The notes under the pieces: model-generated
Seen by the model: the letters and a program-made list of their open reading frames with translations, nothing else
Databases searched by the model: none
What the model was told of the DNA's origin: nothing
Program-made: the position numbers and the translations under genes
Shown here: positions 28,632-37,205 of the stretch, piece by piece
How positions within the stretch are numbered: position 1 is the stretch's first letter
Layout of the letters: every line of letters starts with the position of its first letter
NCBI RefSeq assembly: GCF_900094555.1
Contig: NZ_FMAC01000006.1
Span: 62,001 to 126,000 of the forward strand
DNA: 64,000 nucleotides
Direction: 5' to 3'
DNA from: Martinezella hainanensis
Lineage (GTDB): Bacteria; Pseudomonadota; Alphaproteobacteria; Rhizobiales; Rhizobiaceae

Positions 28632-29446
28632 ATCTCCTGCCGTTTCCAGCGCTGGATCAACAGCTCCGTGCGATCAAGGCCCTTGTCCATGACAAAGCCG
28701 ACCAGCCCAATCGCGATCATCGCGACGATGACCGTATCGAGCCAGAACATCTGCCGACTCCAGACCAGCAGGTAGCCGAGCCCCTCGGAAGAGGCGAGCA
28801 ACTCGACACCGACGAGCGAAGTCCATGAATGGGTGAGGCCATAGCGGATACCCGTGAATATCGACGGAAGCGCACCCGGCAGCACGATCAGACGCAGGGT
28901 CTGCCAGCGGCTGAAACGCAACGCCCTGCCGACTTCGAGATATTTCGGCGACACGCCGCGGATTCCGGCGAGCGTGTTCATCGTCATCGGCACGATGGCA
29001 CCCTTGGCGATGATGATGATCTTCAAGGTTTCCTCGATGCCGACAAGCAGCATGAGAAGCGGAATCCATCCGAGAGTCGGAATTTGCGCAAAGGCGAGGA
29101 AGAGCGGCTTCACATAGTCCTCGACCGTTTCGGAAAGCCCCATGGCAATACCGAGCAACAGACCGAGGCTGGCGCCTATGGCAAAGCCAATGATGACGCG
29201 GCCGAGGCTCACTCCGGTATGATAGAGAAGCTCGCCGCTGAGGATCATGTCGCGGCCGGTCTGATAGACATAGGTCGGCGGCGGCAGGATCTGCTCCGGT
29301 AGCCAGCCTCTGGCGGAGGCTACCCACCAGAGAACAAACAACCCGAGCGGAAAGATAAGGCCGGTCGCGAAAACCGCGATGTGCCGTAGCCTTGCGGACG
29401 ATAGCGGGAGGCCAGCTCGACCGGTAGTCTCAGCCACAACGCTCAT
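28628..29446 (-). CDS. SsuC-type ABC transporter permease (second subunit)
   Basis: A 272-residue permease related to the adjacent one, with six predicted helices and the coupling loop EVGRALRFSRWQTLRLIVLPGALPSI. Its first 20 residues form a basic cytoplasmic leader. It follows the binding-protein gene by 33 bases and overlaps the next permease by four. Together the two permeases probably form the membrane pore of the uptake system served by the ATPase at 30571 and the binding protein at 29480. Confidence 0.9.
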   Translation of the reverse strand: MSVVAETTGRAGLPLSSARLRHIAVFATGLIFPLGLFVLWWVASARGWLPEQILPPPTYVYQTGRDMILSGELLYHTGVSLGRVIIGFAIGASLGLLLGIAMGLSETVEDYVKPLFLAFAQIPTLGWIPLLMLLVGIEETLKIIIIAKGAIVPMTMNTLAGIRGVSPKYLEVGRALRFSRWQTLRLIVLPGALPSIFTGIRYGLTHSWTSLVGVELLASSEGLGYLLVWSRQMFWLDTVIVAMIAIGLVGFVMDKGLDRTELLIQRWKRQEI

Positions 29447-29479
29447 ACAAGCCTCCTTCGCTCACTCGGCTGGCGACGA

Positions 29480-30556
29480 TCAGGAGGCGGCCGGCTTTCC
29501 ATCGGCGCCATAAGGCTGCCAGAACTTTGCCAGACCAAGCCTTTCCAGCGCGCTGTTGAGGTACTTCGGCTCGAACCAGCCATTGAGATCGACATCACGG
29601 CGGATCAGGCCATATTCCTTGCTCTTGATCGCCTGTTCCTTGTACTGCGAGACCAGGAGATCATCGATCAACGGCGAATTGCGATAGGCCAGCGTATCGT
29701 TGCGGAAATATTCCTCTAGGATCGGTACGGGCGTGCCGGACTTGTGCCAGAGTTCGAAGAGCGCTGCACGGTTTTGCTCCTCGGACGACCATTGCGCCGC
29801 CTTGACGAAAGCATCGACGACACGCTGCGTGATCTCCGGATGGGCGTCGATGAAGGCCTGGCGGCCGATGACACCGGCATTGCGCCCGAAACGCGGATCG
29901 TCGCCCTTCGTCGTGTAGATGATATCGGCGCTATCCTTCGCCGCCAGATTGATGAGCTGCGTATCGCCGAAGGCCGCATCGATATCCTTGCTGGTCAGGG
30001 CCGCGACCGTGCCGGCTGTATCGAGGTTGACGACCTGGATGTCGCGCTCGGTCAATCCATGCGCCTGCAGGATCTTGATTGCGGAGAGATGGCCGTTGGT
30101 GCCGCGCTGCAGCGCGACCTTGCGCCCCTTCAGATCCTCGATCGCCTTGATGCCGGATCCCTTGGCAACAGCGAGATAGAGCGGCTTGCGTGCGCCGCTT
30201 GCCAGCAGAAACTTCGTCTTCAGGCCCGTTGCCCGCCCGATCAGCGCGGGAAGGTCGCCCTGATAGGCAAAGTCGAGCTGGTCGTTGGCAAAGCCTTCAT
30301 TGACAGCTGGACCTGCCCCCTTGAAAAAAGTCCATTCGATCTTGACGTTCGGATCGTTGGCAAATTCCTTTTCCAGAAATTCGCCGGCGCGTGCCGTCGC
30401 CGCCGACGTTCCCTCGGCATAGGGCTTGTTGTCGACACCGATTGCGGCGTATCCGACGTGAATGACGAGGGGGTCCTGCGCCCGGGCGGGGGCGGACAAT
30501 AGCGTCAAGGCGATCGCCGCACCGGCGACCAAACGGGAAAGAATGGACAGTTTCAT
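29480..30556 (-). CDS. SsuA-like periplasmic substrate-binding protein
   Basis: A 358-residue protein with a Sec signal peptide (cleavage probably after SAPARAQ, near residue 27), followed by an NMT1/SsuA-type bilobal ligand-binding fold: VIHVGYAAIG opens the first lobe, and DLKGRKVALQRGTNGHL and VVNLDTAGTVAALTSKDIDAAFGD are typical phrases. It should capture an aliphatic sulfonate or related organosulfur compound and deliver it to the two permeases encoded downstream. It lies 14 bases downstream of the ATPase gene. Specificity within the sulfonate/taurine/sulfate-ester group cannot be decided by reading. Confidence 0.88.
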   Translation of the reverse strand: MKLSILSRLVAGAAIALTLLSAPARAQDPLVIHVGYAAIGVDNKPYAEGTSAATARAGEFLEKEFANDPNVKIEWTFFKGAGPAVNEGFANDQLDFAYQGDLPALIGRATGLKTKFLLASGARKPLYLAVAKGSGIKAIEDLKGRKVALQRGTNGHLSAIKILQAHGLTERDIQVVNLDTAGTVAALTSKDIDAAFGDTQLINLAAKDSADIIYTTKGDDPRFGRNAGVIGRQAFIDAHPEITQRVVDAFVKAAQWSSEEQNRAALFELWHKSGTPVPILEEYFRNDTLAYRNSPLIDDLLVSQYKEQAIKSKEYGLIRRDVDLNGWFEPKYLNSALERLGLAKFWQPYGADGKPAAS

Positions 30557-30570
30557 CTGTTGCTCCGTGA

Positions 30571-31401
30571 TTATTCTGCAGCGACGACGGCAGGCCGGGC
30601 TTCAACCACCGGACTTGTGATGCCGGATGAAGCGCGAGGCGTTGATGTCGTGGCGTTGAGGCTCTCAAGAACGCGATTGCGGATTTCGACCAGCCGGGGA
30701 GAGGTGCGTTCGCGCGGGCGCGGCAAATCCACCGCAACGATGTCGCGGATGCGACCCGGCCGGGGTGACATGACCACGACGCGATCACCGAGATAGACGG
30801 CCTCCTCGACATCATGCGTCACAAGGACCATGGTGATGCGTTCCTTCGCCCAGATCGTCTGCAACTCGTCCTGCAGCCTTGCCTTGGTGATGGCATCGAG
30901 CGCACCAAAGGGTTCGTCGAGAAAGAGTACATTGGGGCGGTTGACCAGACCGCGAGCGATGCCGGCGCGCTGGGCCATCCCGCCGGAAAGCTGGTGTGGG
31001 TAGGCTTTGGCAAAGCCGGAAAGCCCGACAAGTTCAAGATGGGATTCGACGAGCCTGCTCTTCTCCGCCTTGGACAGGCCGGAGTTTTCCAGGCCGAGCG
31101 CGATATTGCGGGCGACCGTCAACCAGGGGAAAAGCCGCGGCTCCTGAAAGACGATGCCACGCTCGAGGCTCGGCTCCTTGACCGGCCGCCCGGCATGACC
31201 GACGAAGCCCGATGTCGGAAGATCGAGACCGGCGCCAAGACGCAAGAGCGTCGACTTTCCGCAACCACTCGCTCCGACGATGGTGACAAACTCGCCCTCG
31301 GCGATATCGAGGCTGACATCGTCGAGCGCGGTCAATGTCTCACCGTTCACCTTGAACTGGCGGGTGACATGGCCGATCTGAAGGTGCAGGGAATTGCCCA
31401 T
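30571..31401 (-). CDS. SsuB-type ABC transporter ATPase
   Basis: A 276-residue ATPase. Walker A is GASGCGKST, the signature is LSGGMAQRAGIARGL, Walker B is NVLFLDEPFGALD, with the switch His in THDVEEAV. It energises the two SsuC-like permeases. It starts 6 bases after the stop of the flavin monooxygenase gene, so uptake and oxidation are co-transcribed, which supports an organosulfur role. The C-terminal 35-residue tail (after ESLNATTSTP) is short and non-conserved. Confidence 0.92.
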   Translation of the reverse strand: MGNSLHLQIGHVTRQFKVNGETLTALDDVSLDIAEGEFVTIVGASGCGKSTLLRLGAGLDLPTSGFVGHAGRPVKEPSLERGIVFQEPRLFPWLTVARNIALGLENSGLSKAEKSRLVESHLELVGLSGFAKAYPHQLSGGMAQRAGIARGLVNRPNVLFLDEPFGALDAITKARLQDELQTIWAKERITMVLVTHDVEEAVYLGDRVVVMSPRPGRIRDIVAVDLPRPRERTSPRLVEIRNRVLESLNATTSTPRASSGITSPVVEARPAVVAAE

Positions 31402-31407
31402 GGCCTG

Positions 31408-32766
31408 CTACTCCGCAGCAACGGCGTGCCGCGCCGGATGCAGCGGTACTTTCAGTCCGAGATTTTCGCGCAGCGTCGGACCCTCGTAGTCGCTGCGGAA
31501 AAGCCCGCGGCGACGCAGCTCCGGCAACACATGCTCGACGAAATCATAAAGGCCGGTCGGCAGTTGCGGCGGCATGACATTGAAGCCGTCGGCCGCGCCC
31601 GTCCTGAACCATTCTTCCATCTGATCGGCGATCTCGATCGGTGTTCCCAGAATCTGCCAATGGCCGCGCGCGCCGGCAATGCGAAGGTAGAGCTCTCTGA
31701 TCGTCAAGTTTTCGCGCCTGGCAAGATCAAGCAGCAATTTCTGGCGGCTTTTGCTGCCATTCGTTTCCGGCAGATCCGGAATGGGGCCGTCGAGCGGATA
31801 GTGCGAGAGGTCGACACCGCCGGACATGCCGTTCAGCATCGAAAGGCCGACAACCGGATGGACGAGATCCTGAAGCTCTGCAAATTTTTGCCGCGCTTCC
31901 TCGCGCGTTCTGCCGACGACCGGGAAGATGCCGGGCATGATCTTGAGGTCGTCATGACCTCGGCCATATTTTTGAAGACGGCCCTTGAGATCCGCATAAA
32001 AGGCCCGGGCATCCTCGATGGTCTGATGAGCCGTGAAAACAACCTCTGCTGTGCGGGCGGCCAGCTCCCTGCCGGGCTCGGACGAGCCGGCTTGCACGAG
32101 AACGGGATGTCCCTGCGGAGCCCGCGCCACGTTCAGCGGGCCGCGGACCTTGAAGTGCTTTCCGTTGTGATTGAGGATGTGCTGTTTATTCGGATCGTAG
32201 TAAATGCCGCTCTGCTTGTTGCGGGGAAAGGCGTCCTCTTCCCAGGTGTCCCAGAGGCCGAGCACGACATCGGCGAATTCTTCGGCCCGTTCATAGCGTT
32301 CGGCGTGCGCATAATGTTCGTCCCTGCCGAAATTATGCGCCTCGTGATCGCTCGACGAGGTCACGAGGTTCCAGCCGGCACGGCCGCCGCTGATATGATC
32401 GAGCGAGGCGAATTTGCGGGCGATATGGTAGGGCTCGTTGAAGGAGGTCGAGGCAGTGGCGACAAAGCCAATGTTTTTCGTCACCGCCGCCAGCGCCGAA
32501 AGCAATGTGATCGGCTCGAATTGCGCGACATAGCGCTGCGCCGTACGCTGCAACGCCTCGGTATCGTCTCCTCGGGTGCCGACGCCGTCGGCCAGGAAGA
32601 TCAGGTCGAATTTCGCGGCTTCGGCAATTTGCGCAAGCTCGACATAATGGGCAAAATTGGAGCCGGCATCTGCCTGCGTCAATGGATGCCGCCAGGCAGC
32701 GATGTGATGGCCGGTCGGGTAAAGGAAAGCGCCGAGCTTCAGTTGTCGTTGTTTACCCTTCATCAT
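31408..32766 (-). CDS. NtaA/SnaA/DszA-family FMNH2-dependent monooxygenase (LLM class)
   Basis: A 452-residue bacterial-luciferase-like monooxygenase. The opening LKLGAFLYPTGHHIAAWRHP, then IFLADG, ATASTSFNEPYHIARKFASL and SGGRAGWNLVTS are characteristic of the NtaA/SnaA/DszA subgroup, which includes the sulfone monooxygenase DszA and nitrilotriacetate and EDTA monooxygenases. It uses reduced FMN from a separate reductase and O2. It is the first gene of the operon with the Ssu-type transporter and is divergent from the ACAD-fold monooxygenase at 33069. It is a close paralogue of the protein at 34265. Its substrate is probably a compound imported by that transporter. Confidence 0.9.
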   Translation of the reverse strand: MMKGKQRQLKLGAFLYPTGHHIAAWRHPLTQADAGSNFAHYVELAQIAEAAKFDLIFLADGVGTRGDDTEALQRTAQRYVAQFEPITLLSALAAVTKNIGFVATASTSFNEPYHIARKFASLDHISGGRAGWNLVTSSSDHEAHNFGRDEHYAHAERYERAEEFADVVLGLWDTWEEDAFPRNKQSGIYYDPNKQHILNHNGKHFKVRGPLNVARAPQGHPVLVQAGSSEPGRELAARTAEVVFTAHQTIEDARAFYADLKGRLQKYGRGHDDLKIMPGIFPVVGRTREEARQKFAELQDLVHPVVGLSMLNGMSGGVDLSHYPLDGPIPDLPETNGSKSRQKLLLDLARRENLTIRELYLRIAGARGHWQILGTPIEIADQMEEWFRTGAADGFNVMPPQLPTGLYDFVEHVLPELRRRGLFRSDYEGPTLRENLGLKVPLHPARHAVAAE

Positions 32767-33068
32767 CGTCTCCGTGATCGCAACGGAAAGAAGGCTAAAC
32801 TTTAAAGATAATAATCTATAGAAATTATATTCTATTTACCGCCGTTACTTCGGATTCGTTCGTCGCCGGGGATGTCGAACCGGCTAAGATCGTTTCACGG
32901 TGATAAGCCCTGAAGGCTGGAAATTGCGGCCGTGGATTGCTCACCGCCTCACCGGGGAAAGAATTTCTTCCCGCCGGATCAAATAGATATTGCTGGACTT
33001 GGGCCTGTTATCACCGAACCCTTCGTGCCCGGAAGCGGCGGTGTGCCGCTCACATCCATAGGCGTGAA
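32767..33068. promoter_or_regulatory. Divergent promoter region with an AT-rich dyad
   Basis: A 302-base spacer between divergent monooxygenase genes. At 32818-32835 there is a perfect dyad ATAGAA-N6-TTCTAT in an AT-rich block (about 32800-32840), in contrast to the GC-rich surroundings. It is a candidate operator/promoter for the Ssu-type operon. No further gene is supported in the remainder. Confidence 0.5.
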
Positions 33069-34253
33069 ATGCACATGTCTTTTACATCAGACCTCTCCGA
33101 TCCACTCGTCGCCAAAGCGATCGAACTCAGGCAGGCGTTCCATCGGGATGCGGTGGCGCGCGACAAGGCCGGCGGCCGACCAACTGAACAGATCCGCCTG
33201 CTGAAGCAGAGCGGCTTGCCTTCCGCGCAGATCCCCACGCGATACGGCGGCAAAGGCGCTTCCTGGCTCTCCATCCTGCGTGTCGTACGGGAATTTGCCC
33301 GCACCGACGGGTCGCTCGCGCACCTCTTCGGCTACCATCACCTGCCCCTGAACGTCGTTCTCTTCCGCGGCTCCGACGTACAGAGGGAGCGCCTGCTCAG
33401 GGCCTCCGCGGCAAACAATTTCGTCTGGGGCAATTCCGGCAACGCCATGTCGAAAACCTCGTCTGGACGCCGGATCGACCATGGCTGGCTGGTCAACGGC
33501 AAGCGACCCTTTTCCTCCGGCTCGCATATATCAGACTATATCCAGATCTCCTTCGAAAACGCCGATGGCGAAAGGCTGACGGCTGCCGTTCCCGCCAATC
33601 GGAACGGCATTGTCATCGAGGACGACTGGGACGGCATCGGCCAGCGCCAGACCGGCAGCGGCACGGTCAGTTTCCATGATCTCGAAATCGCGGATGACGA
33701 GCTCATCAGCTCTCCGGCAGTTCCACTGACCCCCTACACCTCGCTGACGTCCCTGCTGCAGCAAAGCGTGCTGCTCAACGTCTTCGTCGGCAGCGCCCAA
33801 GGCGCTCTGGAAGAAGGCCGGGCCTACACGACGACGTCCTCACGGCCTTGGATCTATTCGGGTGTCGACAAGCATACCGACGATCCCTGGATCAAGCGGC
33901 AGTACGGCGACCTCTACATCCGCACGCTCGCCGCCACCGAGCTTGCCGACAAGGCGGCACGCAGCCTCGACGACGCCTTCAACCAGGGACCCGGCCTGAC
34001 GCATGAAGACCGTGGGGCCGCCGCCATCGATATCGCCACGGCCAATGTCTATGCCGGCGAGGTCGGGCTTGCTGTCTCCAGCGAGATATTCGAGGTCATG
34101 GGCGCGCGCTCGGCAACGACAGCCAATGGCTTCGACCGCTTCTGGCGCAATGTGCGCACCCACACGCTGCACAACCCCGCCGAATACAAGAAGCGGACGC
34201 TTGGCACCTTCCTGCTTTCCGGTGAACTTCCCATTCCGGCAATGTACCGCTGA
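33069..34253 (+). CDS. Acyl-CoA-dehydrogenase-fold flavin monooxygenase (DszC/SfnB-like)
   Basis: A 394-residue ACAD-fold protein. The motif DDWDGIGQRQTGSG (185-198) and the C-terminal FWRNVRTHTLHNP are typical of the DszC/SfnB monooxygenase branch rather than of true acyl-CoA dehydrogenases. Such enzymes use FMNH2 or FADH2 and O2 to oxidise sulfur or a neighbouring carbon. I start at the ATG at 33069 (33075 is equally possible); a longer frame upstream to 32937 does not resemble the family. The luciferase-like partner begins 11 bases after its stop, forming the first of two tandem ACAD-LLM pairs. Confidence 0.85.
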   Translation: MHMSFTSDLSDPLVAKAIELRQAFHRDAVARDKAGGRPTEQIRLLKQSGLPSAQIPTRYGGKGASWLSILRVVREFARTDGSLAHLFGYHHLPLNVVLFRGSDVQRERLLRASAANNFVWGNSGNAMSKTSSGRRIDHGWLVNGKRPFSSGSHISDYIQISFENADGERLTAAVPANRNGIVIEDDWDGIGQRQTGSGTVSFHDLEIADDELISSPAVPLTPYTSLTSLLQQSVLLNVFVGSAQGALEEGRAYTTTSSRPWIYSGVDKHTDDPWIKRQYGDLYIRTLAATELADKAARSLDDAFNQGPGLTHEDRGAAAIDIATANVYAGEVGLAVSSEIFEVMGARSATTANGFDRFWRNVRTHTLHNPAEYKKRTLGTFLLSGELPIPAMYR

Positions 34254-34264
34254 AAGGACATCTC

Positions 34265-35620
34265 ATGGCTAGACGCAAGGACCAGATCAAGCTCGGCGCC
34301 TTCCTGCTCTTCACCGGTCATCATGTCGCCGCCTGGCGGCATCCGGAAGCGTCCGTCGGGACCGAATTCGAGAACTATCTGGAGCTTGCCAAACTCGCAG
34401 AGGCCGCCAAATTCGACACGATCTTTTTTGCCGACGGCGTTGCCGCGCGGCTGAAGGATTTGAATGCGGCAAGCCGCAAGGCGCACAGCGGCATCTATCC
34501 GTTCGAGCCGATCACGCTTCTGTCGGCGCTTGCCAGCGTCACCCGCAATATCGGCTTGATCGCGACCGCCTCGACGAGCTTTTCCGATCCGTTCAACCTT
34601 GCGCGCCAGTTCGGCTCGCTCGACCGCTTGAGCGGCGGCCGCGCCGGCTGGAACCTCGTCACGTCGTCCGATCCGGATGCGGCCTTCAACTTCGGCCATG
34701 ACGCTCAGGTCCTGCATGCCGATCGTTATGAACGGGCCGAGGAGTTTGCCGATGTCGTGCTTGGCCTCTGGGACAGCTGGGAAGACGACGCCTTCGTCCG
34801 TGATCGCGAGAGCGGCCGCTATTTCGATCCGGAGAAGCTGCATCGGCTCGACCATAAGGGACGCTACTTCAAGGTGCGTGGGCCGCTGAACATTCCGCGC
34901 TCGCCGCAGGGACGTCCGGTTGTCGTGCAGGCCGGGGCCTCGGAGCCGGGTAAGGAACTGGCCGCGCGCACGGCCGAAGCAATCTTCGCCGCGCAGATTA
35001 CGCTTGAGGAGGCCAAGGCGTTTTATGCCGATGTGAAAGGCCGGCTCGGCAAATATGGCCGCTCGCCGGATGACCTGAAGATCCTGCCGGGCATCTTTCC
35101 TGTCGTCGGACGGAGCGAGGCGGAAGCCGAAGACAAGTTCCAGTCCCTGCAGGAGCTCATCCAGCCGGAGGTCGGCCTCAACCTTCTCTCGCAGCTGACC
35201 GGCGTCGATCTCAGTTCCTATCCGCTTGACGGTCCGGTGCCGCCCGAGCCGCCGGTCACCAATGCCGGCAAGAGCCGCCAGGAACTGGTTCTCGATCTCG
35301 CCCGCCGCGAAAACCTGACGATCCGTCAGCTCTATCTTCGCATCGCCGGCGCCCGCGGTCATTGGCAGGTAGTCGGCACCCCGACGCAGATCGCCGATGT
35401 CATGGAAGAACGCTTCGAAAACTACGGCGCCGACGGCTTCAACATCATGGCGCCGATCATGCCCGGCGGGCTTGCCGATTTCATCACGCTCGTCGTGCCG
35501 GAGCTGCGTCGCCGCGGGCTCTTCCGCAGCGAATATGAGGGCACGACGCTGCGGGAAAATCTCGGGCTCAAACGTCCAGCCAACCGTTTTTCCGCAGAAA
35601 ATGCGGTCGCAGCAGAATAG
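34265..35620 (+). CDS. NtaA/SnaA/DszA-family FMNH2-dependent monooxygenase
   Basis: A 451-residue luciferase-like monooxygenase with IKLGAFLLFTGHHVAAWRHP near the N-terminus and SGGRAGWNLVTS further on. It is close in sequence to the one at 31408; for example LTIRQLYLRIAGARGHWQVV here versus LTIRELYLRIAGARGHWQIL there. AAAGGA sits before the ATG. It follows the ACAD-fold gene and precedes the DUF3088 gene by 11 bases, so it is in the middle of a six-gene operon ending with a flavin reductase. It should oxygenate an organosulfur (or related) substrate with FMNH2 from that reductase. Confidence 0.9.
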   Translation: MARRKDQIKLGAFLLFTGHHVAAWRHPEASVGTEFENYLELAKLAEAAKFDTIFFADGVAARLKDLNAASRKAHSGIYPFEPITLLSALASVTRNIGLIATASTSFSDPFNLARQFGSLDRLSGGRAGWNLVTSSDPDAAFNFGHDAQVLHADRYERAEEFADVVLGLWDSWEDDAFVRDRESGRYFDPEKLHRLDHKGRYFKVRGPLNIPRSPQGRPVVVQAGASEPGKELAARTAEAIFAAQITLEEAKAFYADVKGRLGKYGRSPDDLKILPGIFPVVGRSEAEAEDKFQSLQELIQPEVGLNLLSQLTGVDLSSYPLDGPVPPEPPVTNAGKSRQELVLDLARRENLTIRQLYLRIAGARGHWQVVGTPTQIADVMEERFENYGADGFNIMAPIMPGGLADFITLVVPELRRRGLFRSEYEGTTLRENLGLKRPANRFSAENAVAAE

Positions 35621-35631
35621 GAGACCATCAG

Positions 35632-35970
35632 ATGGCGCGTGACAAACTTTTCCTCATTTCACCGGGCTTTGCCGATCCGAAACATCCGGGCGTCAGCTTC
35701 GTCTGCCCCTATTGCAACGCCATCGAAGGATTGCTTGCTTCCTTCCCCGATCTCGCTTCGTCGATCGATGTCGAAAGAGTCGCCTTCCTGCGGCCGCGCC
35801 AAAAGGTGATCGAGGTTGCCGGCGAGGAAAACCAGTCGCTGCCGCTCCTGATCCTTGCGGAGAGCCCGCCTGATGATGCCGGCAACTGGCACGGCACGCG
35901 CTTCGTCAATTCGACCGATCGCATCCTCGAGCTGCTTGCCGAACGGCACGGCTTTCCACGCGTGCATTAG
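35632..35970 (+). CDS. DUF3088 protein with a CPYC motif
   Basis: A 112-residue cytoplasmic protein I assign to DUF3088 from its opening (KLFLISPGFADPKHPG) and overall length. Residues 25-28 are CPYC, the same dithiol motif as the glutaredoxin active site, placed after a short beta strand as in a thioredoxin fold. The C-terminal half (ILELLAERHGFPRVH) would be the last helix. GGAG precedes the start. It is encoded between two monooxygenase genes in an organosulfur operon, so a redox or sulfur-carrier role is possible. No function is established for the family to my knowledge. Confidence 0.75.
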   Translation: MARDKLFLISPGFADPKHPGVSFVCPYCNAIEGLLASFPDLASSIDVERVAFLRPRQKVIEVAGEENQSLPLLILAESPPDDAGNWHGTRFVNSTDRILELLAERHGFPRVH

Positions 35971-35984
35971 CAACGAGGCTCACC

Positions 35985-37205
35985 ATGACCATAAAGCCAG
36001 ACGGCTTCGAACCACCTTATCCCCCGCCCGCCCTTTTCGAGGCCGACACATCGAATCCCCATCTCGCCAAGGCCGTCGAGCTTCGAGATGTGTTCGCGAG
36101 CGACGCCACTGAGAGAGATCAATCGGGCGGCAGGCCTGCCGAGCAGATCAAGCTCCTGAAGGACAGCGGCCTCGTCAATCTGGTCATCCCGAAGGAGTTC
36201 GGCGGCGCCGGCGAACCCTATTCCACCGCCCTGCGGATCGTGCGCGAATTTGCCAAGGTCGACGGCTCGCTCGGCCACCTCTACGGCTATCATTTCAGCC
36301 CGCTGCAGAATGCAGTCACCACGATCAAGGATGAGCGATCCCAGAATATCCTACGCCGCTCGGCCACTGGACGCTGGTTCTGGGGCAATACGACGAACAG
36401 CTTTTCCAAGAGCCTCTTCGGCCGGCAAGAAAACGGGAAGGTCATTCTCAACGGTTTCAGGCCCTTCGCCTCCGGCTCGCATGTCGCCGACTATCTGATG
36501 GTCGCCTGGGAAGACGAGACGACCAACAAGCGGAGCTTTGCCTATATCCCGGCAGACCGCAAAGGCATCGCCATCACCGATGATTGGGACGGGATTGGCC
36601 AGCGACAGACGGGAAGCGGCCGTGTCCTCTTCAAAGACGTGGAAATCGACGAGAGTGAAATCCTGACCGACCGGCCACAGGAACCCATCGCCCTATTGGC
36701 ACCCTTGCAACAGCAGAGCGTGTTGCTCAATGTCTTCGTCGGCTCGGCACAGGGGGCATTGGCAGCCGCACGCGACTATACCGTGACGAAGTCGCGTCCG
36801 TGGATCTATTCCGGCGTCGAGCGGCATGCCGACGATCCATGGATCAAGAGGCAGTATGGCGAGCTATGGATCAAGGTGCAGGCGGCAACGGCGCTCGCCG
36901 ACCGGGCGCTCTTGGCAGTCGATGCCGTCTACGCAAAAGGACAGGATTTGACCGCCGAGGAACGTGGCAGCGCAGCGATCGCGGTCGCATCCGCCAACGT
37001 GCTCGCCGGCCGGGTCGCCCTTGAAGTGACGAGCGAGATCTTCGAGGTCATGGGCGCAAGATCCGCCGTCAGGCCGCTCGGCCTCGATCGCTTCTGGCGC
37101 AACGTCCGCATCCACACGCTCCACAATCCCGCCGAATACAAGACTCGCAATGTCGGAACATGGTTCCTGGACGGCGAGTTTCCGGAACCGGGGATCTTCC
37201 AGTGA
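35985..37205 (+). CDS. Acyl-CoA-dehydrogenase-fold flavin monooxygenase (DszC/SfnB-like), second copy
   Basis: A 406-residue paralogue of the protein at 33069, with the same DDWDGIGQRQTGSG motif, QQSVLLNVFVGSAQGAL and FWRNVRIHTLHNPAEYK. The N-terminal 20 residues are proline-rich and unlike the first copy. It is the second ACAD gene of the operon, separated from the DUF3088 gene by 14 bases and overlapping the next LLM gene by four (GTGA). The pair probably acts on a second substrate or a second step. Confidence 0.87.
   Translation: MTIKPDGFEPPYPPPALFEADTSNPHLAKAVELRDVFASDATERDQSGGRPAEQIKLLKDSGLVNLVIPKEFGGAGEPYSTALRIVREFAKVDGSLGHLYGYHFSPLQNAVTTIKDERSQNILRRSATGRWFWGNTTNSFSKSLFGRQENGKVILNGFRPFASGSHVADYLMVAWEDETTNKRSFAYIPADRKGIAITDDWDGIGQRQTGSGRVLFKDVEIDESEILTDRPQEPIALLAPLQQQSVLLNVFVGSAQGALAAARDYTVTKSRPWIYSGVERHADDPWIKRQYGELWIKVQAATALADRALLAVDAVYAKGQDLTAEERGSAAIAVASANVLAGRVALEVTSEIFEVMGARSAVRPLGLDRFWRNVRIHTLHNPAEYKTRNVGTWFLDGEFPEPGIFQ

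Noticed and set aside
30814..32805. A 663-codon open frame on the + strand
   Set aside because: It lies antisense to the ABC ATPase and LLM monooxygenase genes, which match known families throughout; the long frame is a by-product of GC-rich codon use.
34049..35362. A 437-codon open frame on the - strand
   Set aside because: Antisense to the ACAD-fold and LLM genes; no family features.
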